Source of the DNA: Clostridia bacterium
GTDB lineage: Bacteria; Bacillota; Clostridia; Christensenellales; Aristaeellaceae
NCBI GenBank assembly: GCA_017460395.1
Contig: JAFUBA010000057.1
Location: 1-53,105, forward strand
Direction of reading: 5' to 3'
Length of the DNA: 53,105 bases
Shown here in pieces: positions 8,470 to 16,723 of the stretch (position 1 is its first letter; every line of letters starts with the position of its first letter). Made by a program: the position numbers and the translations under genes. The notes under the pieces were generated by a model. That model did no database searches. It was not told where the DNA came from and saw only the letters and a list, made by a program, of their open reading frames with translations.

Positions 8470-11124
8470 ATGAAGCAGAGAATCATCCGGCGCTGCACCT
8501 TTCTCTTTGCTTTCTGCTTCTGTTTCCTCCTGCTGTCATCCCATGCCCTGGGGGAAAAGGCATTCTCCTTCCTTGGAGGCGGCATGCCATCCACAGGGGC
8601 AGTGCAGGCGATGGTGGTGCGGCTGGAGCTGGAGGGATCGTACGGCCCTGGCTGGGAGGAAGGGGAACTCAGGCGCCTTTTTGACGGCGGGGAAGGGTAC
8701 GTGCCCGAATCCATGCACAGGGTCTACCCATATGAGAGCATCCATGCCTACTATGACCGGTCGTCCTTCGGAAAGCTCTCCCTGTCCCTGGGGCAGGTGA
8801 TGACCGTCTCTGTGCCCTTTTCGAGGGAAGACCTGGAGGGGCAGATGAGCGGCGGGGACACGGAGCAGGCGCTCCTGCAGTCGGTGATCCGGGAGATCGA
8901 GCGGAAGATCACCGATGAACAGATGGATCTCACGAGGTTTGACAGTGACGGGGACGGGCGGATGGACGCCCTGTTTCTACTCTATCCTGGGGAGGATGAG
9001 AGCTGGAGCAGCCTCCTGTGGCCCCACTGCCGCAACCTGGAGGAGGATGCAGCAGCCTTCGGGTCCCTGCTCGTCCAGCGCTACGTCATGATCGGCACGG
9101 CCCCTGCCGCCACCTGGATCCACGAGATAGGCCACCTGCTGGGCCTCCCAGACTTATACGGGTTTGAAACCGGCGGTCTTCGGGGCGATCAGGAGGACCT
9201 CAACACCTCCGACATGATGCGGGACAACACCGGGGATCACAACGCCGTGTCCAAGTATTTCCTGGGCTGGCTGGAGGGACAGGTGCGCGTCATGGAGACC
9301 GGAGAGATGTCAGAGGGCGAGGACATCCTCGTGGACATGAGCCCCATGAACGAATCTGGCGATGGCACGAAGCTGCTGATCCTCTCAAACGGCTTTTCCG
9401 GCCCGGGCGGGGAGTACCTGGCGGTGGAGTATGTGACGCACGCGGGCAACATGGCCGTGGATGCCATGAAGAGCGGGGAGGGCGCCTACAGGATCTTCCA
9501 TGTGAATGCGCTTCTGGATGCAGAGGAGCAAGGGTTCCTCTATGATGACAATATGGGAGACGAGCACCAGCTGATCCAGGCACTCAGAAAGGGCGATGCG
9601 CATGCCCTCTTCTCGGGAGATGACGTGGTGGCCTGGGACACCGAGCCGTCCACGGCGCTCTCTGGCGGGCGGTACTTCGGCTACACCGGCTGGCGCCTGG
9701 AGAGCTTTCTCGGAGGCGAACACCCCTGCGTGACCGTCTCACATCAGGCGAAGGTGCGGGCATCCTCCAGCGTGACATTGCGTGGCACCACGGAGGATCT
9801 TCCGCCCACGCTGAACCTGATCCTGGAGGCGGATGAAAAGCTGCTTCTCTCCGCGGGCCATGGCGAGGGTGCCTTCCTGCGGGAGACGGAGGAGGACATG
9901 ATCTGCCCGGTGCTGGTCACGGTGGAAGGCAGGAGGGTGCTGGTGGAATATACACAGCTGCACCGGCCGCTGACCCCGGGCGGGGAATATGAGCTGATCT
10001 TTCCCGAGGGCTTTTTCACTCTGGATGAGGATGTGACCTCCGCGGAAATCATCCTGAGTGTGCAGATGGGCTATGATGCCATGCCCCTGCTTGCCGTCAC
10101 CGACACCTTTCTCGGAGACGCGTGGCAGGGGAAGAGCAGGATGGCGGTGCAGGGCGACTGCGCGGTGTATGTGCTCCTGGGCGCAGACGAGGAGGGCGGC
10201 ATGACCCTGTGCCTTGTCACGGTGAACCGGGAGGGAATCATCCATCGGACGGAACCCGTGCCCCTGCGGCTGCCTGACTCCATAGACGCGGACGCGCTGG
10301 ATGAGCCGGTGCTTTGCGCGATGGATAACGGAGGCTTCTGCGTGGGCCTCAGCGATGAGATGTCCACATTCCTTGTCTGCCTGAGCGAGGACGGGGAGAT
10401 CCTGGGAGATGGCGCCACCGTCCCGGACGTGATCCATCCCTTTGCCCTGGGGGATCTGATCAAGGGGAAGGGAAAGAGCCGGGACGGGGACATTGGCGTC
10501 ATGTGGACGGTGGACTTTTCAGATGACAAGGCAAAGGTCTCCTGGAATACCTACCAGACCATCCGCGATGAGGAGGACGTGTCGCAGCTGCAAGACGGCA
10601 GATGGGCCATTCAGGACCTTGTCCGGGCGGAGGGCGACTGGCAGGAGGCCATGGCGGTGTATGACAGTGAGGACACGCTGGTGGACACGGTCCCCCTGCA
10701 GCTGGGCAGGGACACCTATGTCATCCGCTCGGGCTTCTTTGAGGGTGCACAGGGAGACAGGCTCCTTACGCTCGCCGTCCGCTTTAACATGGAGACGGCC
10801 CGGGAGGAGGCCCTGGCTGCCGAGCTGAACGGGCAGGGCGAGATCATGTATCTCTCGGCGCTTCCGCTGCAGCCGGTGGACCCGGGGCTCATGATGCGCT
10901 CGAGATGGGCCGTGAGCCGGGAGCGGACATACCTGCTGGCCGTGGCGGAATGGGAAGGTCTCTATGGAACGGAGAACCAGATGCTGCTGATGGAGATGGA
11001 TGCGGGGATGCAGGTGATCGGCATCTCCCGCCTGCCGGACCAGAGCGATGTGTGCCTCATCGGGGATACCTGCGTGGTCCTCTGGGACACAGAGGACTGC
11101 AGGGGACTGTGGATGATGGAGTGA
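8470..11124 (+). CDS. Secreted M6-like metalloprotease
   Basis: 884 residues with a signal peptide (MKQRIIRR, a hydrophobic stretch to about residue 26, ALG-E cleavage). The zinc site HEIGHLLGLPDLY at residues 218-230 is the H-E-x-x-H-x-x-G-x-x-D form of immune inhibitor A (M6) peptidases. DSDGDGRMD at 158-166 looks like a calcium-binding loop. The part after about residue 430 is beta-rich and not recognised; it may be a substrate-binding or propeller-like region. It probably degrades host or dietary proteins outside the cell. SD AAGGAGG. Last gene of the plus-strand run, ending at a bidirectional terminator. Confidence 0.8.
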   Translation: MKQRIIRRCTFLFAFCFCFLLLSSHALGEKAFSFLGGGMPSTGAVQAMVVRLELEGSYGPGWEEGELRRLFDGGEGYVPESMHRVYPYESIHAYYDRSSFGKLSLSLGQVMTVSVPFSREDLEGQMSGGDTEQALLQSVIREIERKITDEQMDLTRFDSDGDGRMDALFLLYPGEDESWSSLLWPHCRNLEEDAAAFGSLLVQRYVMIGTAPAATWIHEIGHLLGLPDLYGFETGGLRGDQEDLNTSDMMRDNTGDHNAVSKYFLGWLEGQVRVMETGEMSEGEDILVDMSPMNESGDGTKLLILSNGFSGPGGEYLAVEYVTHAGNMAVDAMKSGEGAYRIFHVNALLDAEEQGFLYDDNMGDEHQLIQALRKGDAHALFSGDDVVAWDTEPSTALSGGRYFGYTGWRLESFLGGEHPCVTVSHQAKVRASSSVTLRGTTEDLPPTLNLILEADEKLLLSAGHGEGAFLRETEEDMICPVLVTVEGRRVLVEYTQLHRPLTPGGEYELIFPEGFFTLDEDVTSAEIILSVQMGYDAMPLLAVTDTFLGDAWQGKSRMAVQGDCAVYVLLGADEEGGMTLCLVTVNREGIIHRTEPVPLRLPDSIDADALDEPVLCAMDNGGFCVGLSDEMSTFLVCLSEDGEILGDGATVPDVIHPFALGDLIKGKGKSRDGDIGVMWTVDFSDDKAKVSWNTYQTIRDEEDVSQLQDGRWAIQDLVRAEGDWQEAMAVYDSEDTLVDTVPLQLGRDTYVIRSGFFEGAQGDRLLTLAVRFNMETAREEALAAELNGQGEIMYLSALPLQPVDPGLMMRSRWAVSRERTYLLAVAEWEGLYGTENQMLLMEMDAGMQVIGISRLPDQSDVCLIGDTCVVLWDTEDCRGLWMME

Positions 11125-11131
11125 CAGAGAA

Positions 11132-11157
11132 AAAGCGCCGCATACTTGCGGCGCTTT
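11132..11157. terminator. Bidirectional terminator between protease and P-type ATPase
   Basis: AAAGCGCCGC and GCGGCGCTTT pair perfectly over 10 bp around ATACTT. T-rich sequence flanks it on the plus side (TTTCTTTCT) and A-rich DNA on the other (so TTTTTCTCT on the minus strand), serving both convergent genes. Confidence 0.9.
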
Positions 11158-11161
11158 CTTT

Positions 11162-13072
11162 CTACAGATTCTTTACGCGAAGGGCGCGCACGGCGTTGAG
11201 CACGGCGAGGACCATGACACCGACGTCCGCAAAAATGGCAAGCCACATGCTGGCAATGCCCAGAGCCCCGAGTACGAGGCAGATGAGCTTCACCGCGATG
11301 GCAAAGACAATGTTCTGGTAGGCGATGCGGAGGCATTTTCTCGCGATGCGGATCGCCTTGGCCACCTTGAGGGGATTGTCGTCCATGAGGACCACGTCCG
11401 CGGCCTCGATGGCTGCATCCGAGCCCAGGGCGCCCATGGCGATGCCGAGGTCTGCCCTTGAGAGCACCGGTGCATCGTTGATACCGTCCCCCACGAAGGC
11501 GAGCGTGCGCCCGGTCTGGGCCTGCATCAGTTCCTCCACTTTTCGGAGCTTGTCCTCCGGCAGGAGCTCTGCGTACACCTCGTCCATGCCGATCTCGGCG
11601 GCGACGGCCTGCGCGGCCTTCTGATGATCGCCGGTCAGCATGACGGTCTTTCCGATGCCCAGCTGGTGGAGAGCCTCCACCGTGGCGGCGGCTGCAGGCT
11701 TCACCTGATCTGCGATGAGGATGTGTCCCTGATAGACCCCGTCCACGGCCACGTGGACCACGGTGCCGACGGAGGAGCAGGGTTCACTCTGGATACTAAA
11801 CGCGTCCATGAGCTTTTCATTGCCGGCCGCCACCTGATGGCCCTCGACCGTGGCGATGACGCCCTGCCCGGAGATTTCCCGGACATCCGTGACGCTGTCC
11901 CGGGATATTTCCGCCCCACAGGCGCGACGCAGGCTCTGGGCGATGGGGTGCGTGGAGTAGCTCTCTGCAAGGGCGGCCATCCGGAGAACGTATTGCTCCC
12001 CTGCTGGCGCGTGATGCACGCCGCTGACCTCGAAGACACCCTCGGTCATGGTGCCGGTCTTGTCAAAGACCACGGTCCCGATCTTGGCCAGTCCCTCAAA
12101 GTAGTTGGAACCCTTCACCAGGATGCCGGAGGAGGAGGCTCCGCCGATGCCCGCAAAGAACGTGAGGGGGATGGAGATGACCAGGGCACAGGGGCAGGAG
12201 ATGACCAGGAAGGTGAGCGCCCGCATGATCCAGTCGCCCCAGTCGGCGCTCTGGCCGGTCAGAAGGAGGAAGAGCGGGGGGAGAAGCGCCAGGGCGAGGG
12301 CCGCAAAGCATACGGCCGGCGTATAGATCCTGGCAAACTTTGTGATGAAGGCCTCCGGCCGGCTCTTTCTCGAGGATGCGTTTTCCACCAGGTCCAGGAT
12401 CTTGGAGGCGGTGGAGTCGCCGAACTCCCTTGTGGTGCGGATCCTGAGCAGTCCCTGCTGGTTGATGCAGCCGCTCAGGACCTCATCGCCCTCGCGGACG
12501 GTCCTCGGTACACTCTCGCCGGTGAGGGCGGAGGTGTCAAGGGAGGAGGTGCCCTCCACGACAATTCCGTCGATGGGCACCTTTTCACCCGTTCTCACAA
12601 CGAGAATGCTGCCCGTCTCCACCTCATCCGGGTCCACGGTCTCCACCTGTCCGGCTTCCGTTTCCAGGTTCGCGCTGTCCGGGCGGATGTCCATGAGCGC
12701 GGAGATGTTGCGGCGGCTCTTCCCGATGGCGACGCTCTGAAACAGCTCGCCGATCTGATAGAACAGCATGACGGCTGCGCCCTCTGCATAGTCGCCGGTG
12801 CGCACCCGCCCGAGCACGATGGCACCGATGCTGGCCACGGCCATGAGGAAGTTCTCGTCAAAGGGCTGGCGGTGCTTGATGCCCTTCCACGCCTTGAGGA
12901 GAATGTCGTATCCCACAAGAATGTAGGGGACGAGGTAGGCAAAAAACTTGAGCCAGCCGCTGGGATCAATATCGAGGAGATCGCGGAAAAAATACTGGAA
13001 GCCAGACAATAAAATCATGATGGCAGCGCTCAGAATGATCCTTGTGAGCGTTTTTTTCTGCCGCTTATTCAT
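11162..13072 (-). CDS. Heavy-metal exporting P1B-type ATPase (ZntA/CadA-like)
   Basis: 636-residue membrane pump for soft divalent or monovalent metals. It has the P1B set: CPC in the transport helix at 293-295, TGES at 184-187 (actuator), DKTGT at 337-341 (phosphorylated Asp), the HP locus THPIAQ near 374-379 and GDGINDAP at 528-535. The chain starts directly with a membrane segment and has no N-terminal metal-binding domain; that domain is the next gene upstream, 33 bases away. CPC with a C-terminal helix containing FADVGVMVLAVLNA points to Zn2+/Cd2+/Pb2+ rather than Cu+ (family knowledge, not proof). SD GGAGG. It ends at a bidirectional terminator. Confidence 0.92.
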   Translation of the reverse strand: MNKRQKKTLTRIILSAAIMILLSGFQYFFRDLLDIDPSGWLKFFAYLVPYILVGYDILLKAWKGIKHRQPFDENFLMAVASIGAIVLGRVRTGDYAEGAAVMLFYQIGELFQSVAIGKSRRNISALMDIRPDSANLETEAGQVETVDPDEVETGSILVVRTGEKVPIDGIVVEGTSSLDTSALTGESVPRTVREGDEVLSGCINQQGLLRIRTTREFGDSTASKILDLVENASSRKSRPEAFITKFARIYTPAVCFAALALALLPPLFLLLTGQSADWGDWIMRALTFLVISCPCALVISIPLTFFAGIGGASSSGILVKGSNYFEGLAKIGTVVFDKTGTMTEGVFEVSGVHHAPAGEQYVLRMAALAESYSTHPIAQSLRRACGAEISRDSVTDVREISGQGVIATVEGHQVAAGNEKLMDAFSIQSEPCSSVGTVVHVAVDGVYQGHILIADQVKPAAAATVEALHQLGIGKTVMLTGDHQKAAQAVAAEIGMDEVYAELLPEDKLRKVEELMQAQTGRTLAFVGDGINDAPVLSRADLGIAMGALGSDAAIEAADVVLMDDNPLKVAKAIRIARKCLRIAYQNIVFAIAVKLICLVLGALGIASMWLAIFADVGVMVLAVLNAVRALRVKNL

Positions 13073-13105
13073 GGCTTTTGCCTCCGTATGCGCTATGCAT
13101 CAGGT

Positions 13106-13324
13106 TCAGAAATGAATCTCGCAGTCGTCCTCCACGGCCTTGCACCTTTCCAGCACCAGGGGCATGACGTCCGCGGGCTTCTTCCCCTCCTCGAAGGTGA
13201 CGGTCATTTTCAGCGTCATGAAGTTGACCACACAGTCCTGGACCCCCGGGGTCTTTTTGGCAGCATCCTCCATCTTGGCAGCGCAGTTGGCACAGTCGAC
13301 TTCGATGGGATAGGTCTTTTTCAT
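13106..13324 (-). CDS. Stand-alone HMA metal-binding protein
   Basis: 72 residues with the heavy-metal-associated fold. VDCANCAAKMEDAAKKTPGV carries the C-x-x-C metal site (CANC) and the first helix, and the rest fits beta-alpha-beta-beta-alpha-beta. It ends DDCEIHF, adding a Cys and His that could serve as extra ligands. It substitutes in trans for the N-terminal domain missing from the adjacent ATPase, either as chaperone or as sensor. Start chosen at MKKTYP, where GGAAGGGG precedes; the longer frame runs through the operator. Confidence 0.85.
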   Translation of the reverse strand: MKKTYPIEVDCANCAAKMEDAAKKTPGVQDCVVNFMTLKMTVTFEEGKKPADVMPLVLERCKAVEDDCEIHF

Positions 13325-13361
13325 GGTGATTCCCCTTCCTGAAGTGTCTTTTTCTGTATTT

Positions 13362-13395
13362 TTTGAACATATGAGCATTTGTTCATATGTTCAAA
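13362..13395. promoter_or_regulatory. ArsR/SmtB-like operator
   Basis: A perfect inverted repeat, TTTGAACATATGA and its complement, with an 8-base spacer. Nested inside is ATATGAGCA-TT-TGTTCATAT, the shape of the 12-2-12 operators of SmtB/CzrA/CadC metal sensors. It covers the expected transcription start of the HMA-ATPase operon, so a bound repressor would block initiation. No ArsR gene is present in the window. Confidence 0.75.
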
Positions 13396-13399
13396 GGGG

Positions 13400-13428
13400 A
13401 GTATACAGCCCGTGCCGGGGTCTGTCAA
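13400..13428 (-). promoter_or_regulatory. Sigma-A promoter of the metal export operon
   Basis: TTGACA, 17-base spacer, TATACT on the minus strand; 6/6 and 5/6 consensus bases. The -35 box begins only 8 bases past the stop of the GH2 gene. Confidence 0.85.
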
Positions 13429-13435
13429 CCATGTT

Positions 13436-16400
13436 TTACAGTTCAATGCGGAGCACGCCGACGCGCTCGTCGAACTGGGCGGTGGCATCTGCCACCTGCG
13501 GCGCGATGGCGTTGACTTCCATGACGAGGACGCCCTCCTCCGTCACGTAGGGCTGGCCGTCCATGAGGCTTTCCCGGCCGTCCAGAAGGAGATGCGTGAC
13601 ACCCACCCGGGCGATGGCGGTGTGGCCGGAGGAAGTGAGGGTAAGCTGGCCGGCGGAGGGGTCCCAGGTGTATTCGAAGCGGTCCGGGGCGGTCTGCTTC
13701 ATGCGCTCCAGCACGCACAGCACATTGCCCCAGATGCTGCCGTTTCGGTTGACGGCGCGCACGCCCCTGGCATCCGGCTCCTGGCCGCATACGAGGATCT
13801 TGCAGTAGTTTTCCGTCTCGGGCTCATACTTGATCCGGTCAAGCTCAGGGATGGGCGTATAGGCGTCCTCCGCGGGATCAAAGTGCAGATCCTGCGAGGA
13901 GAACATGGGCCTGGCCGGGGTCAGGGTGGATGTGTCACAGGGGCAGGTGGTGAGGGTGACGGCAGCGCCCGCGAGATGCCGGGATGAAGCACGGAGGGTG
14001 ACCGTTCCGCACTCCTTAAGGGATTGCAGGAGGACACGGTTGGTGCCGCACTCTGCATAGACGTAGGACTTTCCCACGACGCTGTCCGAGCGGCCATTTC
14101 CGTCAAAGCGGCCGCTGTTGTAGCCTCCGAGGAAGAGGGCCGGGCCGGACACGGTAAAGTCGATGCGCATGTCTGCCAGGGGACAGACGCGGCCGAGAAC
14201 ATCCACCACCTCCACATCGACATAGCACAGGTCCCTTCCGTCGGCCTGCCAGCCCTGCGGGGAACAGCAGGACGTCAGGCGGATGGCGAAGGGCGCGCCT
14301 GCCGTTTCAATCCTGTCGCGGCAGATTTCCAGGCCTCCGATGTCATATCCTGCAGCTTCCACGAAACCTTGTTCCGTCACATCAATGTCCGGGAAGGCGA
14401 AGATAAAGCCGGCGTCGGGGTGGTCACAGCGACCGGCGGGGCGCCCGTTCACAGACAGGGACACACTCGCCACAGGATAGCTGCCGACACAGTAGACCGT
14501 CTTGTGCCTTGGGTCATGAAGCTCTGCCTGATCTGTCTCCTCCCACCACGAGCCGTTAAAGCGCCGAACGGGTGTGCGGTAGTTGTCCTGTGTGAGCGGC
14601 GGATAATTCCAGTGGCCGAGGATCTTGAGAAGTGGTCCCACGGCATGCATGACGCGGAACACGTCAAAGCTCTGTTTTCGCACGCGCATGGCATCCACGC
14701 GGCCGCTCATGCGTCCGTTCTCCGAGAAGCTCTGTCGGCCGTGCTGGGCGGAGTCGGTCCAGCAGAGGGCGGCACATGCGCTGTACAGGTTCTTTCCCGA
14801 GGCTCCACCGATGCGGTCAAAGAAGAATTCGCTGTAGCCACGGGCCGTGCTCAGCGCCAGGTCCTCGCTGGTCAGGTCGTAGAAGTCCAGCCCCTTCTGT
14901 TTTCTGCCGCCCTTGCCGAGAAAGCGGTTGCGGTAGTCAAAATCGGGCGGGGTGTAGTCATCCCACACGCGCCGCGGCGCCTCCTCCCGGCTGTACTCCG
15001 TTTCCGTGATGGGCCCGTGCAGGGCGAGGAACCTTGCGGCATGCCGGTTGAGCATGGTGCCCACATATTCGCTCTCCAGAAGTGTGTCCTCCGTGTTGAT
15101 GGTCCTGCAGCCCATGAAGCGCCCGCCATGGGGGTCGAGGGCGAGGCGGAGGAGGCGCATCTCCCGCATGTGGGCGGTGGAGATGACGTTGTTTCCCGCC
15201 TCCCAGAAGAGGATGGAGGGGTGATTTCTGTAGGCGATGATGATGTTCCGCATCAGCTCGACCCTTTGGTCCCACTGCCGGCCGAAGTTCTCGCGCTCCT
15301 TGTCGCCTGCCGGCTGCGTGCAGACGATGCCCTGCCGGTCGCAGGCACGGATGTCCATGGGGCTGGCTGCCACGTGCATCCAGCGGATATGGTTGGCGCC
15401 GCTCTCGCGGATCAGGCGCGCATCCGCGTCGTGCATCCACTCGGGCACGATGCCGGTCTGCGCCCACTCGTTGGTGGCCCTCTGGGCATAGCCGCGCAGG
15501 AACACGGGGCGGCCGTTGATGAGCACGCCCTGGTCCGGATCATAGGCAACATGCCGGAAGCCCGTGACAATCTCGTCTCTGTCACAGACCTCGCCGTCCA
15601 CATGCAGCGTGACGCGCACGAGATAGAGGGCGGGATGCGACGGCTCCCAGAAATCGAGCCCCGGGACCTCCTGGACTGCCTGGATCACCTGGCAGCCGAC
15701 GGACGCTGAGACGGTCGGTGCAACCGCGTCCTCTGTTTCTGCTACATAGTGCCGGGTATTTTCATCCCATCTGTAGGCATCCTCCGGGACCAGCGTGAGG
15801 GGCGAGTCTGCGGAGGATGGCTGCGGGGCCACGGATTGACATTGAGATGAGAAGGAGGCGAGGAGCTCCCCGCCGGGGGTCAGGATCTCGGCGGTGACAC
15901 CGCAGAGGGCTTCTTTTTCCGTAGCGTTTCGGACCTCCGCCTCCACATGGATGCGGGCCGTGCGGCGGGCAAAGTCAAAATCGTCTGCGTACACGTAGGT
16001 GCCGTGGCTCCGGAGGTTTGCGTACATGGGCAGTGTCAGATGCACGCCGCGCTTCCAGACGAGGCTGAGCGGCTGCGAGATGCCACCAAGGGTCGGATTG
16101 AAGTCGTTGCAGTTCCAGAAAAAGCCGACGCCTTCCTGCGCTTCCGGCACCTTCTCGTCCTGGCTGAACAGGTAGGAGCCCGGCATGACGCCCGGTTTGT
16201 TGGGCGTCTCTGCGATGCAGAAGGGAATGTTGCGGGTGGAGGTGTTGTCGGTGGCAATGGCGATGACATTGTCACCATCCTCCTGAAGGCACTTCGTGAT
16301 GTCAAAGGCGAAGGGGCCGACACCCATCTCATAGTACCCGGCGAGGGTTCCGTTTACATACACATAGCAGGTCTGCCGCACGCCCTCAAAAACCAGGATG

Positions 16401-16672
16401 GCACGGTCTCCCCTGTGCTCCGGGGGCACGGTGAAGCGGTTCCGGTAGAAGGCACAGCATCTCCTCTGACCGCTGCCGGCATCCTCAATGGGCGTGGCAA
16501 ACAGGTCCTGACCGTTGAAGGTGTGGGGGAGGGTGACCTGCTCCCAGGAGGTGTCATCGTAGACGCTGTCCGTCGGGAGATGATTCGCTTCATCCCGGCA
16601 TACCTCCAGCGCGGAGGACATGGGAAAGGTGTCTGAGAGGCAAAAGCGCCAGTTGTGGTGGAAGTGCTCCAT
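13436..16672 (-). CDS. Large GH2-family glycosidase with C-terminal stalk-like domain
   Basis: 1078-residue protein. The N-terminal sugar-binding domain (VTLPHTFNGQD, FEGVRQTCYVYVNGTLAG), an Ig-like domain and the barrel (VLINGRPVFLRGYAQ) follow the GH2 order. The usual acid/base motif N-E is replaced by WEAGNN at 490-495, so the candidate acid/base is E491; the candidate nucleophile is E559 in TETEYS. I recall this WEAGNN variety from other GH2-like proteins. The last 60 residues (THLLLDGRESLMDG, DERVGVLRI) resemble a copper-amine-oxidase-like stalk domain. No signal peptide. Start at MEHFHHNW after AAAGGAG. It follows PL22 across a terminator, suggesting a role in pectic side-chain breakdown; the substrate is unknown. 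Confidence 0.8.
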   Translation of the reverse strand: MEHFHHNWRFCLSDTFPMSSALEVCRDEANHLPTDSVYDDTSWEQVTLPHTFNGQDLFATPIEDAGSGQRRCCAFYRNRFTVPPEHRGDRAILVFEGVRQTCYVYVNGTLAGYYEMGVGPFAFDITKCLQEDGDNVIAIATDNTSTRNIPFCIAETPNKPGVMPGSYLFSQDEKVPEAQEGVGFFWNCNDFNPTLGGISQPLSLVWKRGVHLTLPMYANLRSHGTYVYADDFDFARRTARIHVEAEVRNATEKEALCGVTAEILTPGGELLASFSSQCQSVAPQPSSADSPLTLVPEDAYRWDENTRHYVAETEDAVAPTVSASVGCQVIQAVQEVPGLDFWEPSHPALYLVRVTLHVDGEVCDRDEIVTGFRHVAYDPDQGVLINGRPVFLRGYAQRATNEWAQTGIVPEWMHDADARLIRESGANHIRWMHVAASPMDIRACDRQGIVCTQPAGDKERENFGRQWDQRVELMRNIIIAYRNHPSILFWEAGNNVISTAHMREMRLLRLALDPHGGRFMGCRTINTEDTLLESEYVGTMLNRHAARFLALHGPITETEYSREEAPRRVWDDYTPPDFDYRNRFLGKGGRKQKGLDFYDLTSEDLALSTARGYSEFFFDRIGGASGKNLYSACAALCWTDSAQHGRQSFSENGRMSGRVDAMRVRKQSFDVFRVMHAVGPLLKILGHWNYPPLTQDNYRTPVRRFNGSWWEETDQAELHDPRHKTVYCVGSYPVASVSLSVNGRPAGRCDHPDAGFIFAFPDIDVTEQGFVEAAGYDIGGLEICRDRIETAGAPFAIRLTSCCSPQGWQADGRDLCYVDVEVVDVLGRVCPLADMRIDFTVSGPALFLGGYNSGRFDGNGRSDSVVGKSYVYAECGTNRVLLQSLKECGTVTLRASSRHLAGAAVTLTTCPCDTSTLTPARPMFSSQDLHFDPAEDAYTPIPELDRIKYEPETENYCKILVCGQEPDARGVRAVNRNGSIWGNVLCVLERMKQTAPDRFEYTWDPSAGQLTLTSSGHTAIARVGVTHLLLDGRESLMDGQPYVTEEGVLVMEVNAIAPQVADATAQFDERVGVLRIEL

Positions 16673-16690
16673 GGGGACTCCTTTCATGTG

Positions 16691-16719
16691 AGAAAAAGGC
16701 TGCGGCCGGTGCCGCAGCC
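16691..16719 (-). terminator. Intrinsic terminator between PL22 and GH2
   Basis: Minus strand GGCTGCGGC-ACCG-GCCGCAGCC, 9-bp perfect stem, followed by TTTTTCTC. It lies between the PL22 stop and the GH2 SD, so GH2 would be expressed by read-through only unless a promoter inside PL22 exists. Confidence 0.85.
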
Positions 16720-16723
16720 ATCT

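Noticed and set aside
14024-15709. 561-codon plus-strand frame opposite the GH2 gene
   Set aside because: Shadow of the GH2 reading frame, without SD or domain signal.
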